A program made the translations under genes and the position numbers. A stretch of 64,000 nt of DNA from Lewinellaceae bacterium (lineage in GTDB: Bacteria; Bacteroidota; Bacteroidia; Chitinophagales; Saprospiraceae), in NCBI GenBank assembly GCA_020636095.1, contig JACJYN010000002.1:1488001-1552000 (forward strand). Reading direction: 5' to 3'. The notes under the pieces are model-generated. The model ran no database searches, was not told the origin of the DNA, and saw only the letters and a program-made list of their open reading frames with translations. This document shows, piece by piece, positions 55,027 to 63,701 of this stretch; positions within the stretch are counted from its first letter, which is position 1, and each line of letters begins with the position of its first letter.

Positions 55027-57264
55027 ATGCTGGGCCCCATCCCTATCCTCCTATCTCTGGCCTGCCTGCTGGCCTGCCAACCGCAACCCGAGGATGAACC
55101 CGAAACCGACAACCTCCTTCAGTACGTCGCCCCCTTCATCGGCACTGCCGAACACGGGCATGTCTATCCCGGCGCCACCGTACCCTTCGGCGCTGTGCAA
55201 CTCAGCCCGGACAACGGCACGCAGGGCTGGGACTGGTGCGCCGGCTACAACTACGCCGATAATGTCATCGTTGGGTTCAGCCACACCCACCTCAGTGGCA
55301 CCGGCATCGGAGACCTCTGCGACCTATCCATGATGCCTGCCGTGTCCGCTGTCGACTTCAATACTCAGCCGGAAGATCCCAAAACAGCTTCTTATGCAGC
55401 CCGTTTCCAGCACGAAAAGGAAGAAGCCGAACCGGGGTACTACTCCGTGCAGTTGGAGAACGGCATTCGGGTGGAACTCACCGCCGCCCGTCACGCCGGG
55501 GTACAACGGTATACCTTCCCGGAAGGGGCTCAAAAATACGTACTGCTCGACCTGGGTTTTGCCATCAATTGGGATGCGCCGGTAGAAACCAGTATCCACC
55601 TCCAGGAAAAAGGCAAAGGCGCTACCGGCTATCGGTACTCCACCGGCTGGGCTAAGGACCAACGGGTGCACTTCGCCCTCGATTTCTCGGCGCCCGCTTC
55701 GAGCATCACCCTGGCCGATTCCACCGCTTTACTTACCGAAACGGCTGTAAAGGGGAAAAAACTGCGGGCCCTCTTCCTGTTCCCACCGGAAACCACCGAA
55801 CTGACCATCAAAACCGGCATCTCTTCCGCCGGTGAGCAGGGCGCCCGCGCCTCTCTGGCTACAATAGCCGACAAAAACTTCGATCAGGTAAAGGCCGAAG
55901 CCCAGGAAAGCTGGCAACAGGAACTGGGTAAGGTGCAGGCCCAAACTGAGGACGAAACCCTGAAAAAGATCTTCTACACCGCCCTCTACCACACCTGCCT
56001 GGCGCCGGTCGTATTCTCCGACCCCAATGGCGGCTACAAGGCCTGCGACGGCAATATCCATCAGGCCAATGGCTATACTCGTTATGACATTTTCTCCCTT
56101 TGGGATACCTTTCGGGCCGCCAACCCCCTTTACACCATCACCCAACCGGATAAGATCAACGATTTTATCCGTTCGATGCTGGCCCATTATGAAGAATACG
56201 GCCTACTGCCGGTATGGTCGCTGCTGGGCAATGAAACCAATACGATGACCGGTTACCACGCCGTTCCTGTCATCGCCGACGCCTATCTGAAAGGCTATCG
56301 CGATTACGACGCTGAATTGGCGTTCGAGGCGATGAAAGCCAGCGCTATGCAGGATATCCGTGGCACGAATTTTTACCGGGAGTACGGCTATATACCCTAC
56401 GATAAAGACGGCCAGTCCGTCACCAAAACGCTGGAATATGCTTTTGACGACTGGTGTATCGCCCAGATGGCCCAGGCCCTGGGTAAAACTGAAGACTACG
56501 AAACCTTTATGCAGCGGGCCCAAAGCTACCGGCCGTTGTTCGACCCTTCCACCGGCTTTATGCGCGCCAAGCTGAGCAATGGCGAATGGAAGACGCCCTT
56601 TGACCCTCAGTATTCGGACCACAACTTTGATGTTGCGGAATATACCGAAGGCAATGCCTGGCAGCACAGCTGGTTCGTGCCTCAGGATGTGAAAGGCCTG
56701 ATCGAACTGCACGGAGGGAATGCCCCTTTCATCGCCAAACTCGACTCCCTTTTTACCGTCAGTTCCGAGATCACCGGGGAAAACGCTTCGAACGATATTT
56801 CCGGCCTCATCGGGCAGTATGCCCATGGCAACGAGCCCAGCCATCATATCGCCTACCTCTACGCCTACGCCGGCGCCCACTGGAAGGCGGAGGAACGCGT
56901 CCGGAATATCATGGAAACCCAGTACAATACCCAGGCCAACGGCCTTTGTGGCAATGAAGACTGCGGCCAGATGTCGGCCTGGTACGTCTTCAGCGCTATG
57001 GGTTTTTATCCGGTCAACCCATCTTCCGGGATTTATGTGCTGGGAAGCCCCCTGTTCGAAAAAGTCAGTATTCCCTTAGGGGATGGCAAAACTTTCGAGC
57101 TAACCACCAAAAATCATGGCCAGCCTTATATCCAATCCGCTACCCTCAACGGCCAACCCCTGGAACGCCCCTACTTCACCCACGCTGAGTTGATGGATGG
57201 GGCAAAGCTGGAACTTGTAATGGGGGCGGAGCCGAATAAGAAGCTGTGGGAAGGGGGGATGTAG
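55027..57264 (+). CDS. GH92 family alpha-mannosidase (second copy), lipoprotein
   Basis: A 745-residue exported enzyme. The lipobox LSLACLLACQP predicts lipid attachment. GH92 hallmarks are YVAPFIGTAEHGHVYPGAT, VGFSHTHLSGTG, LLGNETNTMTGYHAVPVIAD (conserved Glu), NEPSHHIAYLYAYAG and GNEDCGQMSAWYVFSAMGFY (conserved Asp/Glu). These match well-studied exo-alpha-mannosidases acting on N-glycans or yeast mannan. The ATG at 55027 places the lipobox correctly; the longer frame would include the heptamer array. It is probably cell-surface or periplasmic. Confidence 0.95.
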   Translation: MLGPIPILLSLACLLACQPQPEDEPETDNLLQYVAPFIGTAEHGHVYPGATVPFGAVQLSPDNGTQGWDWCAGYNYADNVIVGFSHTHLSGTGIGDLCDLSMMPAVSAVDFNTQPEDPKTASYAARFQHEKEEAEPGYYSVQLENGIRVELTAARHAGVQRYTFPEGAQKYVLLDLGFAINWDAPVETSIHLQEKGKGATGYRYSTGWAKDQRVHFALDFSAPASSITLADSTALLTETAVKGKKLRALFLFPPETTELTIKTGISSAGEQGARASLATIADKNFDQVKAEAQESWQQELGKVQAQTEDETLKKIFYTALYHTCLAPVVFSDPNGGYKACDGNIHQANGYTRYDIFSLWDTFRAANPLYTITQPDKINDFIRSMLAHYEEYGLLPVWSLLGNETNTMTGYHAVPVIADAYLKGYRDYDAELAFEAMKASAMQDIRGTNFYREYGYIPYDKDGQSVTKTLEYAFDDWCIAQMAQALGKTEDYETFMQRAQSYRPLFDPSTGFMRAKLSNGEWKTPFDPQYSDHNFDVAEYTEGNAWQHSWFVPQDVKGLIELHGGNAPFIAKLDSLFTVSSEITGENASNDISGLIGQYAHGNEPSHHIAYLYAYAGAHWKAEERVRNIMETQYNTQANGLCGNEDCGQMSAWYVFSAMGFYPVNPSSGIYVLGSPLFEKVSIPLGDGKTFELTTKNHGQPYIQSATLNGQPLERPYFTHAELMDGAKLELVMGAEPNKKLWEGGM

Positions 57265-57266
57265 GT

Positions 57267-57492
57267 ATGGAGTGAGATAGTGATGGAGTGAGATAGTGAT
57301 GGAGTGAGATAGTGAGATAGTGAGATAGTGATGGAGTGAGATAGTGAGATAGTGAGATAGTGATGGAGTGAGATAGTGAGAGGGTGTGCCTCACCACCTC
57401 ACCACCTCACCACCTCACCACATCACCACCTCACCACCTCACCACCTCACCACATCACCACCTCACCACCTCACCACATCACCACATCACAT
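57267..57492. repeat. Inverted pair of 8-bp tandem arrays
   Basis: The left arm (57267-57386) is 15 units of AGATAGTG or ATGGAGTG. The right arm (57389-57492) is 13 units of CCTCACCA or CATCACCA. The right arm reads, in reverse complement, as GTGAGGTG/GTGATGTG, so the two arms are complementary except mainly for A instead of G at two places per unit. The minority unit (GTGAT type) recurs about every fourth unit in both arms. It begins three bases after the GH92 stop and ends 32 bases before the GH130 start. Confidence 0.92.
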
Positions 57493-57523
57493 CTTTGAAC
57501 AATCCCTAAATGAATAAGCAAAA

Positions 57524-58720
57524 ATGGACAAGATCACTTTCGAACAGGAAGTACGGCATTTGCTGGAAAAGCAGGGGGCCTTTTTAAGTCGCCGGAACGT
57601 TCGCCTGGAATCCGAAAACGGGATTTATCATCGCTATCAGCATCCGGTGCTGACATGGGAACATACGCCGGTATTCTGGCGTTTCGACCTAAACCAGGCA
57701 ACCAACCCTCATCTGCTGGAAAGGCTGGGCATCAATACTGTTTTCAATGCCGGAGCCATGGAGTTGAACGGCAAGATCGTGCTGGTTCCCCGCATTGAAA
57801 GCCACGATGTAAAATCCTTCTTTGCGGTAGCGGAAAGTGAAAATGGGATTGACAACTTTCGCTTCCGGGACTATCCCATCGTAATGCCGGAGACCGAAAA
57901 CCCGGATATGAACGTCTACGATATCCGTCTGGTGCAACACGAGGATGGCTGGATCTATGGCACCTTTTGTACTGAACGAAAGGACCAGAGCCAGCCCCGC
58001 GACACCTCAGCAGCGCTGGCCCAGAATGGCATTGCCCGCACCAAAGACCTGATAAGCTGGGAACGCCTGCCCGACCTCATCACTCCTTCCCCTCAACAGC
58101 GCAACTGCGTTTTGCATCCGGAATTTGTAGACGGCCAATACGCTTTCTACACCCGTCCGATGGATGGGTTCATCGATACCGGCGGCGGCGACGGCATCGG
58201 TTGGGGGTTGTGCCCGGATATTGAAAACGCCCGGATAAGCCAGGAAAAGATCATCGACGCCAGGCAATACCACACCGTCAAAGAGGTGAAAAACGGCATG
58301 GGGCCGGCGCCTCTGAAAACAGAGCACGGCTGGCTGCACCTGGCTCACGGCGTACGCCGCACCGCCGCCGGCCTGCGGTACGTGCTGTACTGTTTTCTCT
58401 GCGACTTGCACGAACCCTGGCGCATCACCCATCAGCCGGGCGGCCATTTCATTGCACCCCACGGTATCGAGCGGGTGGGTGATGTATCCAATGTCGTGTT
58501 TAGCAATGGCTGGGTGGCCCGGGAAAACGGAGAAGTGTTCATTTATTACGCATCCTCTGATACCCGCATGCACGTGGCCACCACGACTCTGGAGAAATTA
58601 CTGGATTACACCCTGAATACCCCCGCAGACGCCGGCCGCACTTTCGCTTGTGTACAACAGCGCACAGCGTTCATCAATCGGAATATGCCGGTAGTAGAAA
58701 AGCTGAGAGGAGGCCATTGA
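57524..58720 (+). CDS. GH130 beta-mannoside phosphorylase (4-O-beta-D-mannosyl-D-glucose phosphorylase-like)
   Basis: A 398-residue cytoplasmic enzyme with no signal peptide. The five-bladed propeller family is recognised by NTVFNAGAMELNGKIVLVPR, MNVYDIRLVQHEDGWIYGTF (catalytic Asp in YDIRL), LHPEFVDGQYAFYTRP, MGPAPLKTEHGWLHLAHGV and VSNVVFSNGWV. GH130 phosphorolyses beta-mannosyl linkages to mannose 1-phosphate. It is downstream of GH92 and SusCD and fits the final cytoplasmic step of mannoside use. Confidence 0.93.
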   Translation: MDKITFEQEVRHLLEKQGAFLSRRNVRLESENGIYHRYQHPVLTWEHTPVFWRFDLNQATNPHLLERLGINTVFNAGAMELNGKIVLVPRIESHDVKSFFAVAESENGIDNFRFRDYPIVMPETENPDMNVYDIRLVQHEDGWIYGTFCTERKDQSQPRDTSAALAQNGIARTKDLISWERLPDLITPSPQQRNCVLHPEFVDGQYAFYTRPMDGFIDTGGGDGIGWGLCPDIENARISQEKIIDARQYHTVKEVKNGMGPAPLKTEHGWLHLAHGVRRTAAGLRYVLYCFLCDLHEPWRITHQPGGHFIAPHGIERVGDVSNVVFSNGWVARENGEVFIYYASSDTRMHVATTTLEKLLDYTLNTPADAGRTFACVQQRTAFINRNMPVVEKLRGGH

Positions 58721-58747
58721 GGGAGCGCTCGCTTGAAAGCATAGCAC

Positions 58748-58775
58748 ACCGAAAACCGAACACCGAAAACCGAAA
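58748..58775. repeat. Four 7-bp units ACCGAAA/ACCGAAC
   Basis: ACCGAAA, ACCGAAC, ACCGAAA, ACCGAAA stand in register between the convergent GH130 and isomerase-like genes, with GAA at 7-bp intervals. Confidence 0.85.
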
Positions 58776-58782
58776 ACACCCC

Positions 58783-60378
58783 TTACCCAGCCACCACCGT
58801 AGCCCTGAGCAAAGCGTGCAGCGGATTGGGCTTTCCCAGAGGGCGGACGCGATAAGCGCCCACCTGTGCCGGAATGATGAAGGTTTCGCCGTAGCGGACC
58901 GGAAAGGGTTGGAACAACCCGGTGGGGCTTTCGACTAAAGCGGCCTGGCCGGATACCAACAGCAGAATATGGATGGCTCCATTGGTATGGAACCCAATGT
59001 CCTGGGTAAACCAATTGCGCGCCAACAGGATACCATCATTAATCAGAACTTCTTCCTGCCCGTCAGGGGCTTTCGAATAACGGATGGCCTCCGAAAAATC
59101 GGTGGCCAGTCTTTCTTCAGCGGGCGCCGGAGGGAGTTTGACCGAAAATATCTGAGGCGCCGTATTGACCTGCAGCGCCGTCAGCTTTTTTCCGGCCCGG
59201 TACGGGACGCCGGGTGGAATCTGCACAAAGTCGTGCGGCTGCATCGCCAATTCTTTAACTTTTAAAACCTGTGGGTATTGCTCCGGGCCGGCCAGTTCCA
59301 ACATGGCGCCGGGTTGCCCCTGCAACATATAGTAACCGGTGGCCTGCCGGTACCGGCATCCGAGGCTGTCTACGATTTCCTGCGTGATGGGATTGAGCTG
59401 GAACTCGGTATCCTCGTGCTCCGTCGTGTCGATAAAATTGAACCGGACCGGGAGGTAAGCGCCAAAATCCCGGACCACTTCGGCGCCCAGGAAGCTTTCT
59501 GGCCGGTAGAAGACAAGGTTGAGCAAGGGTGCTTCAAACAGCAGGCTGCCAAAACGGAAGAGCAGGTTGTCTTCTTCCGGCACACAACTGAACCAACACT
59601 CCAAAGAGGAGCTTTTTTTCGAATGCCCGTTGATATTAGCCCGTTGGTCCCACAACTCGGGATCGAAAAAAGGCGCCATTTTAAGCGGTTGCCGGGTAGC
59701 CAGTTCCAGGCCGCGGCGTACCATAGCGCCGGTGGCCAGCTTGGGTTTGGCCCAGTTGTTGGTCTCCAGGAAATAATCACAACGGCTGATGAGTTCGCGC
59801 TTCAGTTGGTTGCACACCTGCCAGTCGTTGAAAAAAGCGATCTCATATTTTTTTTCGAAAACAGCCTTGACGTTGTTCAGCCCGATATTACCGATATCTC
59901 CGCGCCGAAGGCGTTGCTGAATCTCCCAGTGAGACATATCGGCATAGACGAGCACGTCTGCCTCCCAGACCAGGGTAGCGCCAACGCCATAGATAAGCAC
60001 GGCTCCCTCTCCGATAGAACTGATGCTGTGTTGAATGGCCAGCAGCTTCTGAGGGTCGAAGTAATCGCTGATGGACAGGCCGGTGAACTTGCCGGGACGG
60101 CCATTATCGGCCATGCGCCGGCGTATAAGTTCCTGCAGCGCTTCACTTTCCTGAAAGAGGTGGGAAGTTTTACAACTGGCATTGGGTTGTAGCCGCTTTT
60201 TGATCTCCTGAAAGTTGGCCTCATCGAGAGTGCCATGATAACACTCCACAGCGATGACTACCTTGGGTTTGTCTATCCGGCTAATGGCCTGCTGAATCTC
60301 CGCGTGGATAGCATCCCAACCCTCCCAGGAACTTTGAAAATCCTGAGGTACTTCGATGAAGGGAAGATATTGGTACAT
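58783..60378 (-). CDS. Phosphomannose isomerase-like cupin protein with extra N-terminal domain
   Basis: A 531-residue cytoplasmic protein. Residues 1-210 form an unusual N-terminal part with nucleotide-kinase-like strand patterns (KPKVVIAVECYHGTLDEANF, VLIYGVGATLVWEADVLVYADM) but no complete P-loop. The second half resembles class I mannose-6-phosphate isomerases (LKMAPFFDPELWDQ, then YYMLQGQPGAMLEL, HDFVQIPPGVPYRAG) with cupin strands to the C-terminus (HILLLVSGQAALVESPTG, GETFIIPAQVGAYRV). Position beside GH130 suggests conversion of mannose phosphates to fructose 6-phosphate. The catalytic residues cannot all be placed, so the activity is provisional. Confidence 0.62.
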   Translation of the reverse strand: MYQYLPFIEVPQDFQSSWEGWDAIHAEIQQAISRIDKPKVVIAVECYHGTLDEANFQEIKKRLQPNASCKTSHLFQESEALQELIRRRMADNGRPGKFTGLSISDYFDPQKLLAIQHSISSIGEGAVLIYGVGATLVWEADVLVYADMSHWEIQQRLRRGDIGNIGLNNVKAVFEKKYEIAFFNDWQVCNQLKRELISRCDYFLETNNWAKPKLATGAMVRRGLELATRQPLKMAPFFDPELWDQRANINGHSKKSSSLECWFSCVPEEDNLLFRFGSLLFEAPLLNLVFYRPESFLGAEVVRDFGAYLPVRFNFIDTTEHEDTEFQLNPITQEIVDSLGCRYRQATGYYMLQGQPGAMLELAGPEQYPQVLKVKELAMQPHDFVQIPPGVPYRAGKKLTALQVNTAPQIFSVKLPPAPAEERLATDFSEAIRYSKAPDGQEEVLINDGILLARNWFTQDIGFHTNGAIHILLLVSGQAALVESPTGLFQPFPVRYGETFIIPAQVGAYRVRPLGKPNPLHALLRATVVAG

Positions 60379-60999
60379 AGGCTCAAAATAGTTGAGCTTT
60401 GGCCAGCTTTGTGTAAAGCCAAAACCTGTAGAAAAATCTCTTAAAAATACGGTAGTAGGCTAAGTACTCTGTTAAATAAATATCTTATGCTGCTGGCCGT
60501 GCCTTTTCGCCCTACTCTTCATCCCATCCTCGCCTTGATAGCTCAGGCTATCAGGCTCCCTGCCGGCTTGCGCAGCAGGCGGGCGGGCGCTCCTCGATTA
60601 GAACGAAAATCCATCGCCCAGAAACGACAATTTACTTATTTAACAGAGTAATAAGTTCGTTGATCTATCCAGCGGGCCTGAAGATTCGCTCTCCATTCGC
60701 GCTGCAATTTCAACAGATTTAACAACCTACCGCCAGTTTGATGTACAGGCTTATAAACAAGCTCCCGGCCAAATTCGCCAGGGGCAGTGGCTTAAGAATA
60801 TTTGAAGATAAGAAAATTGATGATAAATGGCTAACTATTTAGTTTTGATGCCTGGAAAACGGAGCGGGATCATTACGGGCCTACCCTGAACCGCAGGCTG
60901 ACGCCGCAATGGTTGTCATCCTCTCCAAAACGAACCGTGGGCATCAGGCTGATAACAAGGACACCCCAATTTTCAAGAAAACCAATGATGATTGTCAAC
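60379..60999. other. 621-bp spacer with a palindrome and a gene remnant
   Basis: 60465-60650 is a palindromic repeat and 60873-61004 a probable gene fragment; both are listed separately. The 220 bases between them are AT-rich and I see no gene. Confidence 0.5.
60465..60650. repeat. 186-bp imperfect palindrome
   Basis: TACTCTGTTAAATAA (60465-60479) is the exact reverse complement of 60636-60650. The inner part contains GATAGCTCAGGCTATC (a TAGC-N4-GCTA centre) with CCTCGCC beside it and a GC-rich nested hairpin CCTGCCGGC...GCAGGCGGG, so it belongs with the palindromes at 24648, 24844 and 30200. Confidence 0.8.
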
Positions 61000-61004
61000 T
61001 CATT
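60873..61004 (-). pseudogene. C-terminal fragment of an outer-membrane-like protein (tentative)
   Basis: On the minus strand, directly after aroQ and in another frame, an open stretch encodes IIIGFLENWGVLVISLMPTV and RFGEDDNHCGVSLRFRVGP, then a stop at 60873. Alternating hydrophobic residues and the aromatic ending look like the last strands of an outer-membrane barrel. No upstream part exists, so it would be a leftover of a lost gene. Confidence 0.28.
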
Positions 61005-61416
61005 CCAAAAAGAAGCGGATGGCCAGCTCATAGCCCTTCAGCCCCAGGCCCACGACGAGCCCCTGGCAGACGGGCGAAAGATAGGAATGGTGGCGGAACG
61101 CCTCCCGCTCGTAAACATTGGAGATATGCACTTCGATGACGGGCGTGCGAATGGCGGCAATAGCGTCGGCAATGGCAATGGAGGTATGGGTATAGGCGCC
61201 CGCGTTGAGAATGACGCCATCGTAAGAAAAGCCCACTTCGTGCAGCTTATCGATGATCTTACCCTCGGAGTTGCTCTGAAAGTAATGCAGGATGATATGC
61301 GGATAATCCTCCTGCAGCTTGAGGAAATACTCCTCAAAGCTCTGTCTTCCATAGATGTGTGGTTCCCGCTTACCGAGCAGATTCAGGTTGGGCCCGTTGA
61401 TGATGATGATCTTCAT
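61000..61416 (-). CDS. aroQ: 3-dehydroquinate dehydratase, type II
   Basis: A 138-residue cytoplasmic shikimate-pathway enzyme that dehydrates 3-dehydroquinate. It shows the start IIIINGPNLNLLGKREPHIYG with the catalytic Tyr, the Asn/Gly strand GVILNAGAYTHTSIAI, and the ending VIEVHISNVYEREAFRHHSY with the catalytic His, all typical. The ATG at 61416 gives the normal N-terminus; the longer frame would translate the 7-bp repeats. Confidence 0.95.
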   Translation of the reverse strand: MKIIIINGPNLNLLGKREPHIYGRQSFEEYFLKLQEDYPHIILHYFQSNSEGKIIDKLHEVGFSYDGVILNAGAYTHTSIAIADAIAAIRTPVIEVHISNVYEREAFRHHSYLSPVCQGLVVGLGLKGYELAIRFFLE

Positions 61417-61423
61417 GGTGATA

Positions 61424-61490
61424 GCGGTTGGCGGTTGGCGGTTGGCGGTTGGAAAGGCTAACAGCCAATAGCCAACGGCCAATAGCTTCC
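61424..61490. repeat. Facing 7-bp arrays between recQ and aroQ
   Basis: Four units of GCGGTTG (61424-61451) face AGCCAAT, AGCCAAC, GGCCAAT (61463-61483), whose reverse complement is ATTGGCT, GTTGGCT and ATTGGCC. The arrays fill almost the entire 74-bp gap between the recQ stop and the aroQ start. Confidence 0.8.
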
Positions 61491-63692
61491 CTAATTCGCC
61501 ATATCCGATAAAAACTTGATGCGCACCAGCTGGATCTCTTCCAGGGTGATGTCATCGTCTTTCAGCTCGCGGAAGGCTTCGTCGACCGAGTCAGTAGCCG
61601 CCTCCATGAAGTACTCGACGATATCCTCCCTTGAATATTCATCCACATTTTCATCGATGTAATAGTCGATATTGACCTTGGTGCCCGAAGTGACGATGGA
61701 ATATAGTTCCTCCATGAGTTCTTCCATACTCATGTTGTTGGTCTCCGCCAGGTCTTCCAGCGGTACTTTTCGGTCGATCCCCTGAATGATATTGATCTTG
61801 GCTTTGGACTTATTGGCGACCTGTTTGATGATCAGGTCGTTCGGGCGTTCGATATCGTTCTCTTCAACGTATTCCTTGATTAGCTGAATAAAGGCCCGCC
61901 CGTAGCGGATGGCCTTGCCTTTGCTCACCCCGCTGATGTTGGCCATATCATCCATACTAATGGGATACTGGGTAGCCATATCCTCGAGCGAGGGGTCCTG
62001 GAAAATGACGAAGGGGGGTACGTTGTGTTTCTTGGCCTCCCGGCGGCGAAGGTCCCTGAGCATTTTCATCAGCGTATCATCGAGGACGGCCACGCCGCCT
62101 TTGGCGGATTCCTCGCTCTCCACGGCTTCCTTTTCGTAATTGTGGTCGATGGGAATCTTAAAGGAATGCGGATGTTCCAGGAAGGCCCGGCCCTTGTCGT
62201 TCATCTTGAGCAGGCCGTAGCTTTCAATATCCTTGCGGATCAGGTCATTCAGAATAGCCTGTCGGAAAACAGAGCTCCAGAAGGTGCCGTCCTTGTCCTT
62301 ACCGGCGCCGAACAGCTCTTTTTGGCTGAAGCCGAAATCCTTTACTTCTTTGGTATCCTTACCCCGGACGAAGTTGGTGAGGGTCTTTATTCCGTAGTTT
62401 TCATCCAGTTGCAGTACTGCTTTGAGGGCAATTACAATTTCGTCCTTTACCTCGATCCTTTCCTTTGGATGGCGGCAATTGTCGCACATCTTATTGCAGT
62501 TGTCGTCATCGTACTCTTCGCCGAAGTAATGGAGCAGAAAACGGCGCCGGCAGGAGGTGGTCTCGGCATAGGCCATCACTTCCTGCATGAGCTGCGCGCT
62601 CATCTCCCGTTCGGCCACCGGTTTATCCCTCAGGAATTTTTCCAGTTTCAGGATATCCTTATAAGCGTAAAAGGCGATACACCTTCCCTCCAGGCCATCC
62701 CTGCCGGCGCGGCCGGTTTCCTGGTAATAATTTTCAATACTTTTGGGAATGTCATAATGAATTACAAACCGGACGTCCGGTTTGTCGATCCCCATACCGA
62801 AGGCGATGGTAGCTACGATCACATCCACCTCTTCCATCAGGAAGTTATCCTGGGTATTGCTGCGGGTTTTAGCGTCCAGGCCGGCGTGATAAGGGGCTGC
62901 TTTAATATCGTTGACGGAAAGGGCTTTAGCAATCTCCTCCGCCGATTTCCTGCTCTGCACATAGATGATGCCGGACTGGTGAGACATCCCCTTGATCACC
63001 TGTATGATCTGCTTGATCGTCTGTTCCTTTTTCCCCTTGGGGCGCACCTCATAGTAGAGGTTTCCCCGGTTGAAAGAGGAAATAAAAGTATTGTGCACAT
63101 CCATGCCCAGGTTTTTCACGATATCGGACTGCACTTTAGGCGTGGCGGTGGCAGTGAGGGCCACGACCGGTATGTCTTCGCCGATGCCGTCGAGCATGGC
63201 ACGGATGCGGCGGTACTCGGGCCGGAAGTCATGGCCCCATTCCGAAATACAGTGGGCTTCATCCACCGCTACAAAGGAAATGCCTACCTGTTTAAAAAAC
63301 TCGATGTTTTCGTCCTTGGTAAGGGTTTCGGGTGCGATAAAGAGCAGCTTGGTCTTACTATCAGAAATATCCTGTTTGACCTGCTTCATCTGCGCTTTCG
63401 TCAGAGACGAGTTCAAAAAGTGAGCAACCTCGTCTTTCTGGCTATACCCACGGATAGAGTCCACCTGATTCTTCATCAGGGCAATAAGAGGAGAGATAAT
63501 GATCGCCGTACCTTCCAGCATCAGGGCGGGCAGTTGATAACAAAGGGATTTGCCGCCGCCCGTAGGCATAATTACAAAAGTGTCTTTACCATTCAGAACA
63601 CTTTTGATAATAGCCTCCTGCTTTCCTTTGAAACTGTCGAACCCAAAGTACTTTTGTAGCGCATCATGCAAGTTTTCTTTCGTCACTGTCAT
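61491..63692 (-). CDS. recQ: ATP-dependent DNA helicase RecQ
   Basis: A 733-residue 3'-5' helicase used in DNA repair and recombination. Motifs: Walker A VIMPTGGGKSLCYQLPAL, VDEAHCISEWGHDFRPEY, LTATATPKV, and motif VI YYQETGRAGRDG. The zinc cluster SCRRRFLLHYFGE...CNKMCDNCRH is followed by an RQC winged helix and an HRDC domain (LRDLRRREAKKHNVPPFVIF). An acidic C-terminal extension of about 90 residues is longer than in the E. coli protein. The ATG at 63692 is preferred over one three codons upstream. Confidence 0.95.
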   Translation of the reverse strand: MTVTKENLHDALQKYFGFDSFKGKQEAIIKSVLNGKDTFVIMPTGGGKSLCYQLPALMLEGTAIIISPLIALMKNQVDSIRGYSQKDEVAHFLNSSLTKAQMKQVKQDISDSKTKLLFIAPETLTKDENIEFFKQVGISFVAVDEAHCISEWGHDFRPEYRRIRAMLDGIGEDIPVVALTATATPKVQSDIVKNLGMDVHNTFISSFNRGNLYYEVRPKGKKEQTIKQIIQVIKGMSHQSGIIYVQSRKSAEEIAKALSVNDIKAAPYHAGLDAKTRSNTQDNFLMEEVDVIVATIAFGMGIDKPDVRFVIHYDIPKSIENYYQETGRAGRDGLEGRCIAFYAYKDILKLEKFLRDKPVAEREMSAQLMQEVMAYAETTSCRRRFLLHYFGEEYDDDNCNKMCDNCRHPKERIEVKDEIVIALKAVLQLDENYGIKTLTNFVRGKDTKEVKDFGFSQKELFGAGKDKDGTFWSSVFRQAILNDLIRKDIESYGLLKMNDKGRAFLEHPHSFKIPIDHNYEKEAVESEESAKGGVAVLDDTLMKMLRDLRRREAKKHNVPPFVIFQDPSLEDMATQYPISMDDMANISGVSKGKAIRYGRAFIQLIKEYVEENDIERPNDLIIKQVANKSKAKINIIQGIDRKVPLEDLAETNNMSMEELMEELYSIVTSGTKVNIDYYIDENVDEYSREDIVEYFMEAATDSVDEAFRELKDDDITLEEIQLVRIKFLSDMAN

Positions 63693-63701
63693 GGCTCGCA
63701 A

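Noticed and set aside
57176..57397. 73-residue Ser/Leu/His-rich frame in the octamer array
   Set aside because: It is a translation of the 8-bp tandem repeat and not a gene.
57267..57492. CRISPR array
   Set aside because: The units are 8 bp with no spacers, and the two arms are complementary; no cas gene is present.
62025..63659. 544-residue open frame opposite recQ
   Set aside because: RecQ motifs are complete on the minus strand; the plus frame is a shadow.
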